From Shewanella subflava (lineage in GTDB: Bacteria > Pseudomonadota > Gammaproteobacteria > Enterobacterales > Shewanellaceae), in NCBI RefSeq assembly GCF_025971955.1, contig NZ_JAPDMX010000033.1:438135-496462 (forward strand): a stretch of DNA of 58,328 nucleotides, written 5' to 3'. Below are positions 8,828 to 16,829 of the stretch, piece by piece (positions within the stretch are counted from its first letter, which is position 1; every line of letters starts with the position of its first letter). The position numbers were made by a program, and so were the translations under genes. Under the pieces are notes generated by a model. That model ran no database searches. It worked only from the letters and a program-made list of their open reading frames with translations, and was not told the DNA's origin.

Positions 8828-9691
8828 CTAAGGCTTAGTCATTCGTAGCAAGCCTTCTTGGGTTGCCGAAGCCACTAAACGGCCTTGTTGATCAAAAAAT
8901 TGTCCCTTAACAAAACCCCGTCCGCCACCAGCATTTGGACTCTCGATACTGTATAAAAGCCATTGGCTCATATCAAAACTGCGATGAAACCACATGGAAT
9001 GGTCGATAGTCGCCATGCGTATACCTGGAGTTAAAAATGATACGCCATGGGGCTGAGCTGCTGTCACTAAAAAGTTAAAATCTGACGCATACGCCAACAG
9101 ATACTCTTGAATACTATGATCATGCGGAATATCACCATTGGCCCTTATCCACACATGGCGAACCGGCTCTCTGGTCGATGGTGCTAATGGATTAAAAGGG
9201 TCTACCAAACGCATTTCAATCGGTGCATCTGCCATGAATTTTTCAAGCATTCTGGCAGGCACTTTATCACGCATGGTCATGGCAAGCTCTTGCTGGTTCA
9301 TCAAACCTTCAGGTCCAGGAACAACGGGCATTGTTGCTTGATGTTCATAACCTTCTTCATGGGTCTGAAATGAACAGGTCATATAAAAAATTGGCCGACC
9401 TTTTTGAATCGCTTTTACCCTTCTGGCACTAAAACTGCCGCCATCACGCATAGTCTCTACATCATAAACAATCGGTAATTTCTCATCACCAGCCCGTAAG
9501 AAATAAGAATGCAAGGAGTGCGCGTGGCGATCTTCACTCACGGTTTGTTTTGCTGCGCTTAAAGCCTGCCCCATCACCTGACCACCAAATACATGACCAA
9601 AGCCGAGATCTTGGCTCTGCCCTCTAAATAATCCGAGTTCAATTTGCTCTAAGGACAATAATGATAATAAATCGTTTAATACCTGACTCAT
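8828..9691 (-). CDS. tesB: Acyl-CoA thioesterase II TesB
   Basis: Double-hotdog thioesterase that hydrolyses medium- and long-chain acyl-CoA to free fatty acid and CoA in the cytoplasm. Length 287 residues, matching E. coli TesB (286). Visible family features are FGHVFGGQVMGQAL, HSLHSYFLRAGD (about 60-71), SFSARRVKAIQ, and the C-terminal hotdog with IRMATIDHSMWFHR, whose Asp belongs to the catalytic network, and GGRGFVKGQ. GAGAG precedes the ATG. Probably co-transcribed with the ybaY-like gene 38 bases downstream. Confidence 0.93.
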   Translation of the reverse strand: MSQVLNDLLSLLSLEQIELGLFRGQSQDLGFGHVFGGQVMGQALSAAKQTVSEDRHAHSLHSYFLRAGDEKLPIVYDVETMRDGGSFSARRVKAIQKGRPIFYMTCSFQTHEEGYEHQATMPVVPGPEGLMNQQELAMTMRDKVPARMLEKFMADAPIEMRLVDPFNPLAPSTREPVRHVWIRANGDIPHDHSIQEYLLAYASDFNFLVTAAQPHGVSFLTPGIRMATIDHSMWFHRSFDMSQWLLYSIESPNAGGGRGFVKGQFFDQQGRLVASATQEGLLRMTKP

Positions 9692-9899
9692 TTAACACTC
9701 TCAGAAACCACATAATGACCATTAAGCCTACCCTAAAATCTTCAGCAAGGGCTAGTGTCTTTTTATCAGGGTTAGTTGTTTAACCCCGTTTTGAATACAA
9801 AATTGCTAAATTAGTGATTTGCAGCAAACAATATCAACAGCAGTAGTGAGCATCTTTTGATAAACTATCAAAATGACTAATCTTGTTATTTTGGTGTTT
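9692..9899. other. Divergent intergenic region tesB / menA
   Basis: About 208 bases separating tesB (leftward) from menA (rightward). A small stem-loop GGGTTA (9769-9774) with TAACCC (9781-9786) is followed by CGTTTTG. A perfect 8-bp inverted repeat with a 3-base spacer lies at 9855-9873 (TTTTGATA, AAC, TATCAAAA) close to the menA start. Neither matches a site I can name. Confidence 0.5.
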
Positions 9900-10784
9900 A
9901 TGCAATCTTGGATTTTGGCGATACGCCCAAGAACACTGCCAGCAGCAATTGGCCCTTTACTTATCGGCAATATGTTGGCAATCGAACTTATGCAATTCAG
10001 CTGGTTAATTGCTGTTATTTCAATGCTGTGTGCAATATTACTGCAAATATCGGTTAATCTAGCCAATGACTATTTTGACTATAAAAATGGCATAGATACC
10101 GAAGAAAGATTGGGACCTGTTCGTGTTACCCAAAGTGGTATGATTGCCCCCACCTCAGTGCGTAATGCGATGATACTGTGCTTGTTGGCCGCATTGGTGG
10201 TTGGCTCATACCTTATTTGGCACGGAGGCTGGCCTATTGCAGTATTAGCTGCCGCTTCAATTTTAGGGGCAATTTGCTACAGTGGCGGCCCTTATCCTCT
10301 GGCATCGCATGGATTAGGTGAAGTTGCCGCATTCGTCTTTTTTGGTTTAGTTGCCGTAGTCGGCAGCTATTACTTACAAGCAGGCGACACAACATTAACC
10401 GCTTGGTTATTAGGCTGTGCAATTGGTTTTTTCAACGCTGCTATTATGTTGGTGAACAATACACGCGACATCAGCACTGATATCAAAGCAGGCAAAAACA
10501 CCCTTGCGGTTAGAATTGGTGAACCGCAAGCCAAAGTTCTATACCAAAGCTTTTTATACTTGCCTTTTGGGATCATTATTGCGGGATTTTTATTAGGAGC
10601 GCTTGAGGGATGGCCAGTGTTATTAGCCGGTATATCCTTAGTGTTAGCCAGAAAGCTTAGCAGAGATTTTAGGGACAACTCAGGTGAGGCCTTAAACCCA
10701 ATTCTAGGGAAAACCGCCAAACTGACAATGATATTCAGTGTGTTATTTAGTGCAGGTTTAATCATTAACCTAAATCAGCTGTAA
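9900..10784 (+). CDS. menA: 1,4-dihydroxy-2-naphthoate polyprenyltransferase MenA
   Basis: Integral-membrane UbiA-superfamily prenyltransferase that joins a polyprenyl chain to 1,4-dihydroxy-2-naphthoate, making demethylmenaquinone. The Asp-rich Mg-diphosphate motif reads NDYFDYKNGID (near residues 55-65). The second motif is NNTRDISTDIKAGKNTLAVR. PRTLPAA follows the first residues, as in MenA. Eight or nine hydrophobic segments are apparent. The frame extends to ATG 9873, but an inverted repeat covers that codon and family alignment favours ATG 9900 (MQSWILAIRPRTLPA). It is monocistronic, facing gnd across a bidirectional terminator. Confidence 0.9.
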   Translation: MQSWILAIRPRTLPAAIGPLLIGNMLAIELMQFSWLIAVISMLCAILLQISVNLANDYFDYKNGIDTEERLGPVRVTQSGMIAPTSVRNAMILCLLAALVVGSYLIWHGGWPIAVLAAASILGAICYSGGPYPLASHGLGEVAAFVFFGLVAVVGSYYLQAGDTTLTAWLLGCAIGFFNAAIMLVNNTRDISTDIKAGKNTLAVRIGEPQAKVLYQSFLYLPFGIIIAGFLLGALEGWPVLLAGISLVLARKLSRDFRDNSGEALNPILGKTAKLTMIFSVLFSAGLIINLNQL

Positions 10785-10895
10785 GAAGGCAGGTTTTACG
10801 ATAAGTCGTTATTCTACAATAGAGAACCTAACGCCGTGACACTGTATTTTAACAAGCTAGAATAAGTAGTGACTGATTACGATTGATATTGACTT
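10785..10895. repeat. Dispersed palindromic intergenic repeat, copy A
   Basis: Its right half (TTTAACAAGCTAGAATAAGT, then GATTACGATTG) recurs in the copies at 27720, 37640 and 56460. A short inverted repeat, AGGTT (10791-10795) with AACCT (10825-10829), brackets a loop containing TTATTCTACAATAG. It directly follows the menA stop codon. No coding capacity. Confidence 0.55.
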
Positions 10896-10903
10896 TAAAC
10901 CAT

Positions 10904-10933
10904 AAAAAAGGCTTCGAATAAGAAGCCTTTTTT
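10904..10933. terminator. Bidirectional intrinsic terminator menA / gnd
   Basis: AAAAAAGGCTTC (10904-10915) and GAAGCCTTTTTT (10922-10933) form a perfect hairpin with the 6-base loop GAATAA and T runs on both strands. It serves menA from the left and gnd from the right. Confidence 0.93.
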
Positions 10934-10948
10934 AATCATCACCCTAAA

Positions 10949-12478
10949 CTACATTTTAACTAAAGTACGTACCTTGGCACTCCAATCTAAATGATACTTC
11001 TCACCGGCGGGCATATCTGTACGTTCAAAAGTATGCGCGCCGAAAAAGTCACGCTGACCTTGCAACAGATTTGCAGGTAATGTTTCGCAGCGATAACTAT
11101 CGTAATAAGCTACGGCAGAACCAATACAGGGAGCCGGTATACCTTGCATCACGGATGCGGCAACCGTTTTACGCCAATTTAATTGTTTCGCCGCCAGCGC
11201 ACTGCTGAAGCTTTCTGCCATAAGCAAATTAGCCAATTGCGGATTTTCGACGTAGGCTTGAGTAATCGATTGCAAGAACGTGGCGCGAATGATACAACCA
11301 GCACGCCAAATTTTGGCGATTTCAGCAAAGTTTAACGTCCAGTTTTGCTCTTTGGCTTCCATCGCCATCAATTGGAACCCCTGGGCATAACAGCACACTT
11401 TTGCACAATAAAGCGCATCTTCTAATGAGTTGATAAAGTCTACTTTTTCAGCTTCTGTCAAAGTGGCTTTTTTGGGGCCAGCTAGCGTATTGCTCAGACT
11501 GACCCTCAATGACTTTTGTGTACTGACAGCACGTGCATAAACCGCTTCGGCGATAGTGGGGGCTGGACAACCAATCTGTAAACTACTCACAGCAGTCCAT
11601 AAACCAGTGCCCTTTTGGCCTGCTTTATCTAAAATCATTTCCACTAACGGTTTATCGGTTAATGGATCTTTTTGTTGTAACACTTCTGCGCTGATCCCCA
11701 TTAAGTAACTGTTTAAGCTACCTTGGTTCCAACCTTTGAAAATATCACCAATTTCATAGGTTGACAGACCCACGCCCTCATGCAGCAATTGATAAGCTTC
11801 GCAAATCAGCTGCATGTCGGCATATTCAATACCATTGTGAACCATTTTGACATAATGACCAGATCCTGCCGGACCAATATAAGTGGTACAGGGCTCCCCT
11901 TCAGTAACTGGATTTCCGGGTTCAAAGCGCTCAATCGGCAAACCGGTTTTACTGTCCACTTTGGCGGCAATAGCGTTCCAAATCGGCGCAACATATTGCC
12001 AAGCTGACTCATCGCCACTTGGCATCAAAGATGGCCCAAAACGTGCTCCGACTTCCCCACCAGAAACGGCAGAACTGAAAAATTTAAACTTACCTTGATA
12101 GTGAGCTTCACGTTCTACCGTATCCGTCCACAGGCTATTACCAGTATCGATAACGATATCTTCACTGTTGATACCATTTTCAATCAAGGTGTTACAAATG
12201 CCGTCAACGATACTTCCTGCTGGTACAGATAACACAATCACCTTAGGTGATACCAGTTTAGCCAGCATTTCTGAAAGATTATTACAGGCTTGCATTCGGG
12301 GGGCTAAGCCAGTTTTACGTTCTTGTTGCTCCTGCGCAAGCGCCGCATTCACTTTCGCGGCATCAAGATCAAAAACAGCAACGTGGTAACCGTTATCAGC
12401 AATATTTAAAGCGAGATTTTTGCCCATAACACCAAGGCCAATAACGCCGATGTTTGACAAGTTTGTGTGGTGAGTCAT
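10949..12478 (-). CDS. gnd: 6-phosphogluconate dehydrogenase (decarboxylating) Gnd
   Basis: Oxidative pentose-phosphate enzyme converting 6-phosphogluconate and NADP to ribulose 5-phosphate, CO2 and NADPH. The Rossmann motif GLGVMGKNLALNIADNGY is at the N-terminus. The catalytic stretch GHYVKMVHNGIEYADMQL holds the active-site Lys and the HNGIEY signature. AVSGGEVGARFGPSLMPSG binds substrate. Start ATG 12478 gives 509 residues; the frame runs 8 codons further to a GTG at 12502, but GGA spacing and the family N-terminus favour 12478. No pentose-phosphate partner genes are nearby. It faces menA. Confidence 0.93.
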   Translation of the reverse strand: MTHHTNLSNIGVIGLGVMGKNLALNIADNGYHVAVFDLDAAKVNAALAQEQQERKTGLAPRMQACNNLSEMLAKLVSPKVIVLSVPAGSIVDGICNTLIENGINSEDIVIDTGNSLWTDTVEREAHYQGKFKFFSSAVSGGEVGARFGPSLMPSGDESAWQYVAPIWNAIAAKVDSKTGLPIERFEPGNPVTEGEPCTTYIGPAGSGHYVKMVHNGIEYADMQLICEAYQLLHEGVGLSTYEIGDIFKGWNQGSLNSYLMGISAEVLQQKDPLTDKPLVEMILDKAGQKGTGLWTAVSSLQIGCPAPTIAEAVYARAVSTQKSLRVSLSNTLAGPKKATLTEAEKVDFINSLEDALYCAKVCCYAQGFQLMAMEAKEQNWTLNFAEIAKIWRAGCIIRATFLQSITQAYVENPQLANLLMAESFSSALAAKQLNWRKTVAASVMQGIPAPCIGSAVAYYDSYRCETLPANLLQGQRDFFGAHTFERTDMPAGEKYHLDWSAKVRTLVKM

Positions 12479-12511
12479 TAGATTTATATTCCACAAGGTC
12501 ACAGAGATTTA

Positions 12512-12524
12512 TCGCGATTCGCGA
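12512..12524. promoter_or_regulatory. GC palindrome upstream of gnd
   Basis: TCGCGATTCGCGA is a near-perfect palindrome, two NruI-type hexamers around a single T, in otherwise AT-rich DNA about 35 bases upstream of the gnd start. It could be an operator. No regulator can be named. Confidence 0.3.
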
Positions 12525-12654
12525 ACCCATATGGACAAATATTATAGCGATTTTTGTAACTAAATTACCAGTTAAAACCTAGATTCTAGAGTGTATGATA
12601 CTCAAAATGTGTTTTTATCATTTTCGTATCGCAGGGTTTGAAGGGATATTTTAA

Positions 12655-12710
12655 TAAAAACGTCAATGTTATCAGGTACAAAATTTGTTAGTAGAACTAA
12701 CATTGACGTT
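12655..12710 (-). terminator. Intrinsic terminator of the PrpE-type synthetase gene
   Basis: AACGTCAATGTTA (12659-12671) and TAACATTGACGTT (12698-12710) are perfect 13-bp arms around a 26-base loop. Read leftward the hairpin ends in TTTTTATT, so it terminates transcription from 14647. The loop is long for a terminator. Confidence 0.75.
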
Positions 12711-12727
12711 AACATGCATCCAAAAAT

Positions 12728-14647
12728 TTACTCACCTAAGGCTTTAGTTAATGCGTTGGCATAGCCCATTCGAGTTAATGTATTGCGAACAATGTCTAAG
12801 GTTTGTGGATCTTCTATGGTTGCGGGTACGGTATATTCTTGGTTGTCAGCAATTTTACGCATCGTCGCCCGTAAAATTTTACCCGAACGCGTTTTAGGTA
12901 ATTTAGGCACTGCACTCACTAATCTAAATGATGCCACCGGCCCAATTTCTTGCCTGACTAACGCCAGTAGTTGGCGATGCAGCTCTTCATCAGCTAATTC
13001 TACGCCGTTTTTAAGCACGACCATACCTAAGGGAACTTGTCCTTTTAGCTTATCCTGAACCCCGATCACAGCGGCTTCTGCCACCGCAGGATGTTGACAC
13101 AACACCTCTTCAAAGCGTCCGGTTGATAAACGATGCCCCGCGACATTAATAATGTCGTCAATTCGGCTCATGATATACAAATACCCATCTTCATCGATGT
13201 AGCCTGCGTCACCCGTGAGGTAATATCCAGGATACATGGATAAATAACTGTCAACATAACGGTCATCATTTTGCCACAAAGTTGTTAAGGTGCCTGGTGG
13301 TAAGGGTTGCTTAATCACCACATTGCCGCTTTCATTTGCTGCAACATGCTCTCCCATGGCATCCAACACTTCCACTTGATAACCTGGAACGGGCCTTGCT
13401 GGCGATCCTGGCTTAATGGCTATGGGTTCCACCCCCATTAAATTCGATGCTACAGGCCAACCCGTTTCAGTTTGCCACCAATGGTCAATAACCGGTTTAC
13501 CCAGCATGGTCTGACTCCAATTTAAGGTGTCAGGATCGCAGCGCTCACCGGCTAGAAACATTTGCTTTAAACAAGACAGGTCAAAATCTTTGATTAACTT
13601 GCCCTCAGGGTCTTCACGCTTAATGGCACGAATCGCGGTAGGGGCGGTAAAAAAACTTTTGACATTATTGTTAGCAATAATTCGCCAAAACGCAGCGGCA
13701 TCTGGGGTACCTATGGGTTTACCCTCATACATGATGGTAGTGGAACCCACCAGTAATGGACCATAAACAATATAGGAGTGACCCACCACCCAACCCACAT
13801 CGGATGCAGCCCAAAAAACATCATCACTGTCGATGCCATAAATATTTTTCATCGACCAGCAAAGGGCCACCGCATGCCCACCATTATCTCGCACAACCCC
13901 TTTAGGTTTGCCTGTGGTGCCTGAGGTATAAAGCACATAAAGCGGATCGGTGGCATTCAGTGATACACACTCAGCACTTTGCGCATTTTGCAGTGCCTGT
14001 TGCCAATCAATATCCCTTGGCAGGGTTAAATCGGCTTGATATTGGTGTCTTGCTAAAATTAAGCAATGCTCAACCCTGTGAGTGGCTTGATTAAGTGCAT
14101 CATCTAAAAGTGGCTTATAAGGCACAACACCTGATGGCTCTATGCCACACGAAGCAGACAAGATAAGCTTGGGTTTAGCATCGTTAATGCGGGTTGCCAA
14201 TTCATTCGCCGCAAAGCCGCCAAATACCACCGAGTGGATAGCGCCTATACGAGCACAAGCTAGCATTGCAAAGGCGGTTTCAGGGATCATTGGCATATAA
14301 ATAACCACCCGGTCACCTTTTTCAACACCAATTGATTGCATATATCCCGCCAAACGACTCACTTGAGCAAGCAACTCGTTATAGGTAATTTGATACTGAT
14401 TTTGTGTCACTGGGCTAATATAATTGATGGCGATTCGCTCGCCTCTGCCCGCAGCCACGTGTCGGTCAACAGCGTTATAGCAAGTATTCATCTTGCCGTC
14501 GGCAAACCACTGGTAAAATGGCTTATTGGTATCATCTAAGATGTTCTCAGGCTCTTTGTCCCAAGTAATCATCTTTGCTGCATTTGCCCAAAAGGTCGTT
14601 GGATCTGCAATTGATTGGTCGTGTAATGACTTTCCTACACCCGTCAT
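12728..14647 (-). CDS. prpE: PrpE-type short-chain acyl-CoA synthetase
   Basis: AMP-forming acyl-CoA ligase of 639 residues in the acetyl/propionyl-CoA synthetase family, activating a short-chain acid with ATP and CoA in the cytoplasm. AMP-binding motif YTSGTTGKPKGVVRD (about 246-260), adenylate-binding WWQTETGWP, and the C-terminal catalytic lysine in PKTRSGKILRATMRK. The N-terminal FYQWFADGKMNTCYNAVDRHV region resembles PrpE and ACSS3 rather than acetoacetyl-CoA synthetase. It is divergent from liuR, so LiuR may regulate it and its substrate may be a branched or propionyl acid from amino-acid breakdown. Substrate is inferred. Good SD (AGGAGAAAT) precedes the ATG. Confidence 0.82.
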   Translation of the reverse strand: MTGVGKSLHDQSIADPTTFWANAAKMITWDKEPENILDDTNKPFYQWFADGKMNTCYNAVDRHVAAGRGERIAINYISPVTQNQYQITYNELLAQVSRLAGYMQSIGVEKGDRVVIYMPMIPETAFAMLACARIGAIHSVVFGGFAANELATRINDAKPKLILSASCGIEPSGVVPYKPLLDDALNQATHRVEHCLILARHQYQADLTLPRDIDWQQALQNAQSAECVSLNATDPLYVLYTSGTTGKPKGVVRDNGGHAVALCWSMKNIYGIDSDDVFWAASDVGWVVGHSYIVYGPLLVGSTTIMYEGKPIGTPDAAAFWRIIANNNVKSFFTAPTAIRAIKREDPEGKLIKDFDLSCLKQMFLAGERCDPDTLNWSQTMLGKPVIDHWWQTETGWPVASNLMGVEPIAIKPGSPARPVPGYQVEVLDAMGEHVAANESGNVVIKQPLPPGTLTTLWQNDDRYVDSYLSMYPGYYLTGDAGYIDEDGYLYIMSRIDDIINVAGHRLSTGRFEEVLCQHPAVAEAAVIGVQDKLKGQVPLGMVVLKNGVELADEELHRQLLALVRQEIGPVASFRLVSAVPKLPKTRSGKILRATMRKIADNQEYTVPATIEDPQTLDIVRNTLTRMGYANALTKALGE

Positions 14648-14934
14648 GTTATTTCTCCTTTAGCTCTCCCAAGCTGATTATGAGCAGAATTCATTCAATG
14701 TCCCTATTAGACAAACGGATAAGCATCTATACTGCCAGCATGTTAAATTGATTCTTCACGATAAGAAGAAACAATAAAGACTAGAAATAAAACCAATAAC
14801 TATCATATAGATAAACAATTTCAACTCACTCATTGGCAACTCAAATTAACAGTCACCAAAGAGATTTTTATCTGCAAACTTTACCTTTACGTAAACTTCA
14901 TATATCTTGCAACAAAAGAAACCTATTTGGTGAG
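14648..14934. promoter_or_regulatory. Divergent promoter region prpE / liuR with candidate LiuR operator
   Basis: A perfect palindrome TTTACGTAAA at 14886-14895 lies about 40 bases before liuR, between a TTTACC (14880-14885) and TATATC (14901-14906). MerR-family regulators bind dyads between unusually spaced -35 and -10 hexamers and often control their own gene, so this is the best operator candidate. The prpE promoter must lie leftward of it. I see no second copy of the palindrome before ivdA. Confidence 0.5.
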
Positions 14935-15336
14935 ATGATGAACGCTACAGTCAGCACCCAATCTACATATTCCATCAGTGATTTATCAAAAGAATTTGAT
15001 ATCACTACCCGCAGCATTCGTTTTTACGAGGATCAGGGCTTAATTAAACCTAAGCGTCGTGGTCAAACTCGCATATACAGCTTAAAGGATCGTGTCAGAC
15101 TCAAACTGATACTTAGAGGCAAACGCTTAGGATTTTCATTAGCTGAAACTCGTCGGTTATTCGAACTGTACGATGCGGACAAATCAAGCACATCACAATT
15201 AAATACCATGCTTGAATTAGTAAGCGATAAGAAGGCGGCGCTTCAGCAACAAATGGATGACATTAAAGTGGTGTTAATGGAGCTCAACTCCGCAGAGCAG
15301 CAATGCAAAGCGGCGTTAGAAATGAATAAGGCGTAA
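14935..15336 (+). CDS. liuR: MerR-family regulator of leucine degradation LiuR
   Basis: MerR-type transcription factor of about 133 residues, probably controlling the adjacent liu genes. An N-terminal winged helix-turn-helix is visible (YSISDLSKEFDITTRSIRFYEDQGLIKPKRRGQTRIYS), then a dimerisation coiled coil with a QQQMDDIKVVLMEL stretch near the C-terminus. It lacks the paired cysteines of metal-sensing MerR proteins. The open frame extends upstream to a TTG at 14833, but that extension crosses the palindrome and is not MerR-like; ATG 14935 or 14938 after GGTGAG is preferred. Effector unknown from sequence. Confidence 0.85.
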   Translation: MMNATVSTQSTYSISDLSKEFDITTRSIRFYEDQGLIKPKRRGQTRIYSLKDRVRLKLILRGKRLGFSLAETRRLFELYDADKSSTSQLNTMLELVSDKKAALQQQMDDIKVVLMELNSAEQQCKAALEMNKA

Positions 15337-15527
15337 ACAGGATAGATTGACTCTCATCTCAGGAAATCTTGGTAATTTGGATAACCCGTAAGCACAGCAA
15401 AAAGAACCGAATAATCGGACAAGGTGCTTACATCACTGCATTCAAGCAGCATTTAAAGACAAGCAAACGACTCCCAAACGCAACATAGCGTGGAGTCTAA
15501 AAATAATAATTCAACAGGACACAAGCC
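15337..15527. other. liuR-ivdA intercistronic region with hairpin
   Basis: This 191-base gap contains a bulged stem-loop at 15469-15497: GACTCC pairs with GGAGTC, then ACGC with GCGT, enclosing AACATA. No T run follows, so it is probably an RNA-processing or stability hairpin, not a terminator. No separate ivdA promoter is evident. Confidence 0.45.
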
Positions 15528-16697
15528 ATGAGCGATTTATACAGCAGCCTTAATTTCGGTTTAGGCGAAGATATTGATATGTTACGCGACGCAGTGCGCA
15601 GTTTTGCCAGCAACGAAATAGCCCCTATTGCCGCCCAAGTTGACCACGATAATGAGTTTCCTAACCATATGTGGACTCAATTAGGTGAAATGGGATTACT
15701 TGGCGTCACCGTCCCTGAAGAGTTTGGCGGTGCAAACATGGGCTATTTGGCCCATGTTGTTGCAATGGAAGAAGTTTCCCGCGCGTCGGCATCCATTGGC
15801 CTTAGCTATGGTGCCCATTCAAATCTGTGTGTCAATCAAATCAACCGTAACGGCAATGATGCTCAACGTGCTAAATACTTACCAAAGCTGGTTAGCGGTG
15901 AGCATATTGGCGCATTAGCCATGAGTGAACCCAATGCTGGCTCAGATGTAGTATCAATGAAACTGCATGCGCGTAAAGACGGCGACCGCTATATTCTTAA
16001 CGGTAATAAAATGTGGATCACCAATGGTCCAGATGCGCACACCTATGTGATTTATGCCAAAACAGATTTAAACAAAGGTGCCCACGGGATCACCGCTTTT
16101 ATCGTAGAACGTGGCTTTAAAGGCTTTAGTCAGGCTCAGAAGCTTGACAAGCTAGGCATGCGCGGCTCAAACACCTGTGAGCTCGTTTTCGAAGATTGTG
16201 AAGTTCCTGAAGAAAACATCTTAGGCGGCCTCAATAATGGCGTGAAAGTGTTAATGAGCGGTCTAGACTACGAGCGCGTCGTGTTATCTGGTGGCCCGCT
16301 CGGTATTATGGCTGCCTGTATGGACATAGTTGTTCCTTATGTACATGAACGTGTTCAATTTGGAAAATCCATCGGCGAGTTCCAACTTATTCAGGGCAAA
16401 ATTGCCGACATGTATACCGGAATGAATGCCGCAAGATCCTATGTTTACAACGTAGCAAAATCTTGCGACCGCGGCGAAACCACCCGTAAAGATGCTGCGG
16501 GTGCGATTCTGTATAGTGCAGAACTTGCGACCAAAATGGCATTAGATGCGATTCAGTTATTAGGCGGAAACGGCTATGTTAATGAATACGCCACCGGCAG
16601 ATTATTACGTGATGCCAAGCTATATGAAATTGGTGCTGGCACCTCAGAAATTCGCCGTATGCTTATTGGCCGCGAACTCTTTAACGAATCAAAATAA
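15528..16697 (+). CDS. ivdA: Isovaleryl-CoA dehydrogenase
   Basis: FAD-dependent acyl-CoA dehydrogenase (also called LiuA), 389 residues, oxidising isovaleryl-CoA to 3-methylcrotonyl-CoA and passing electrons to ETF. Family signatures: GALAMSEPNAGSDVVSMK (about 127-144) and QLLGGNGYVNEY near the C-terminus. The isovaleryl-specific catalytic Glu lies in the helix-G segment GLDYERVVLSGGPLGIM, a placement shared with human IVD. Context, directly ahead of the methylcrotonyl-CoA carboxylase subunits, makes the substrate assignment firm. ACAGGAC lies just upstream of the ATG. Confidence 0.95.
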   Translation: MSDLYSSLNFGLGEDIDMLRDAVRSFASNEIAPIAAQVDHDNEFPNHMWTQLGEMGLLGVTVPEEFGGANMGYLAHVVAMEEVSRASASIGLSYGAHSNLCVNQINRNGNDAQRAKYLPKLVSGEHIGALAMSEPNAGSDVVSMKLHARKDGDRYILNGNKMWITNGPDAHTYVIYAKTDLNKGAHGITAFIVERGFKGFSQAQKLDKLGMRGSNTCELVFEDCEVPEENILGGLNNGVKVLMSGLDYERVVLSGGPLGIMAACMDIVVPYVHERVQFGKSIGEFQLIQGKIADMYTGMNAARSYVYNVAKSCDRGETTRKDAAGAILYSAELATKMALDAIQLLGGNGYVNEYATGRLLRDAKLYEIGAGTSEIRRMLIGRELFNESK

Positions 16698-16829
16698 TCG
16701 CAATAACACTTGTCTTTTGCTGAATATCATTCGCATAAGACAAGTGAGTTTCTGTTGAGGGGTTCGCTTAATCGGCCTCAGTGCCCTGCCCCTTGATACT
16801 CTAATTTGTGCTCAATAAAGGATATTGAC

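Noticed and set aside
9856..9872. FNR/EtrA box before menA
   Set aside because: The halves TTGAT and ATCAA are separated by 5 bases (AAACT), while the FNR consensus needs 4. Kept only as an unnamed palindrome.
12655..12710. LiuR or other operator in the 13-bp inverted repeat after prpE
   Set aside because: A 26-base loop and a T run on the leftward strand fit a terminator better than an operator.
12728..14647. Acetoacetyl-CoA synthetase (AacS) as the product
   Set aside because: It would suit the leucine context, but the N-terminal and AMP-binding regions follow PrpE/ACSS3, and scoAB already activates acetoacetate.
14833..14934. Longer LiuR from a TTG
   Set aside because: It would translate through the promoter palindrome; MerR proteins start close to the winged helix.
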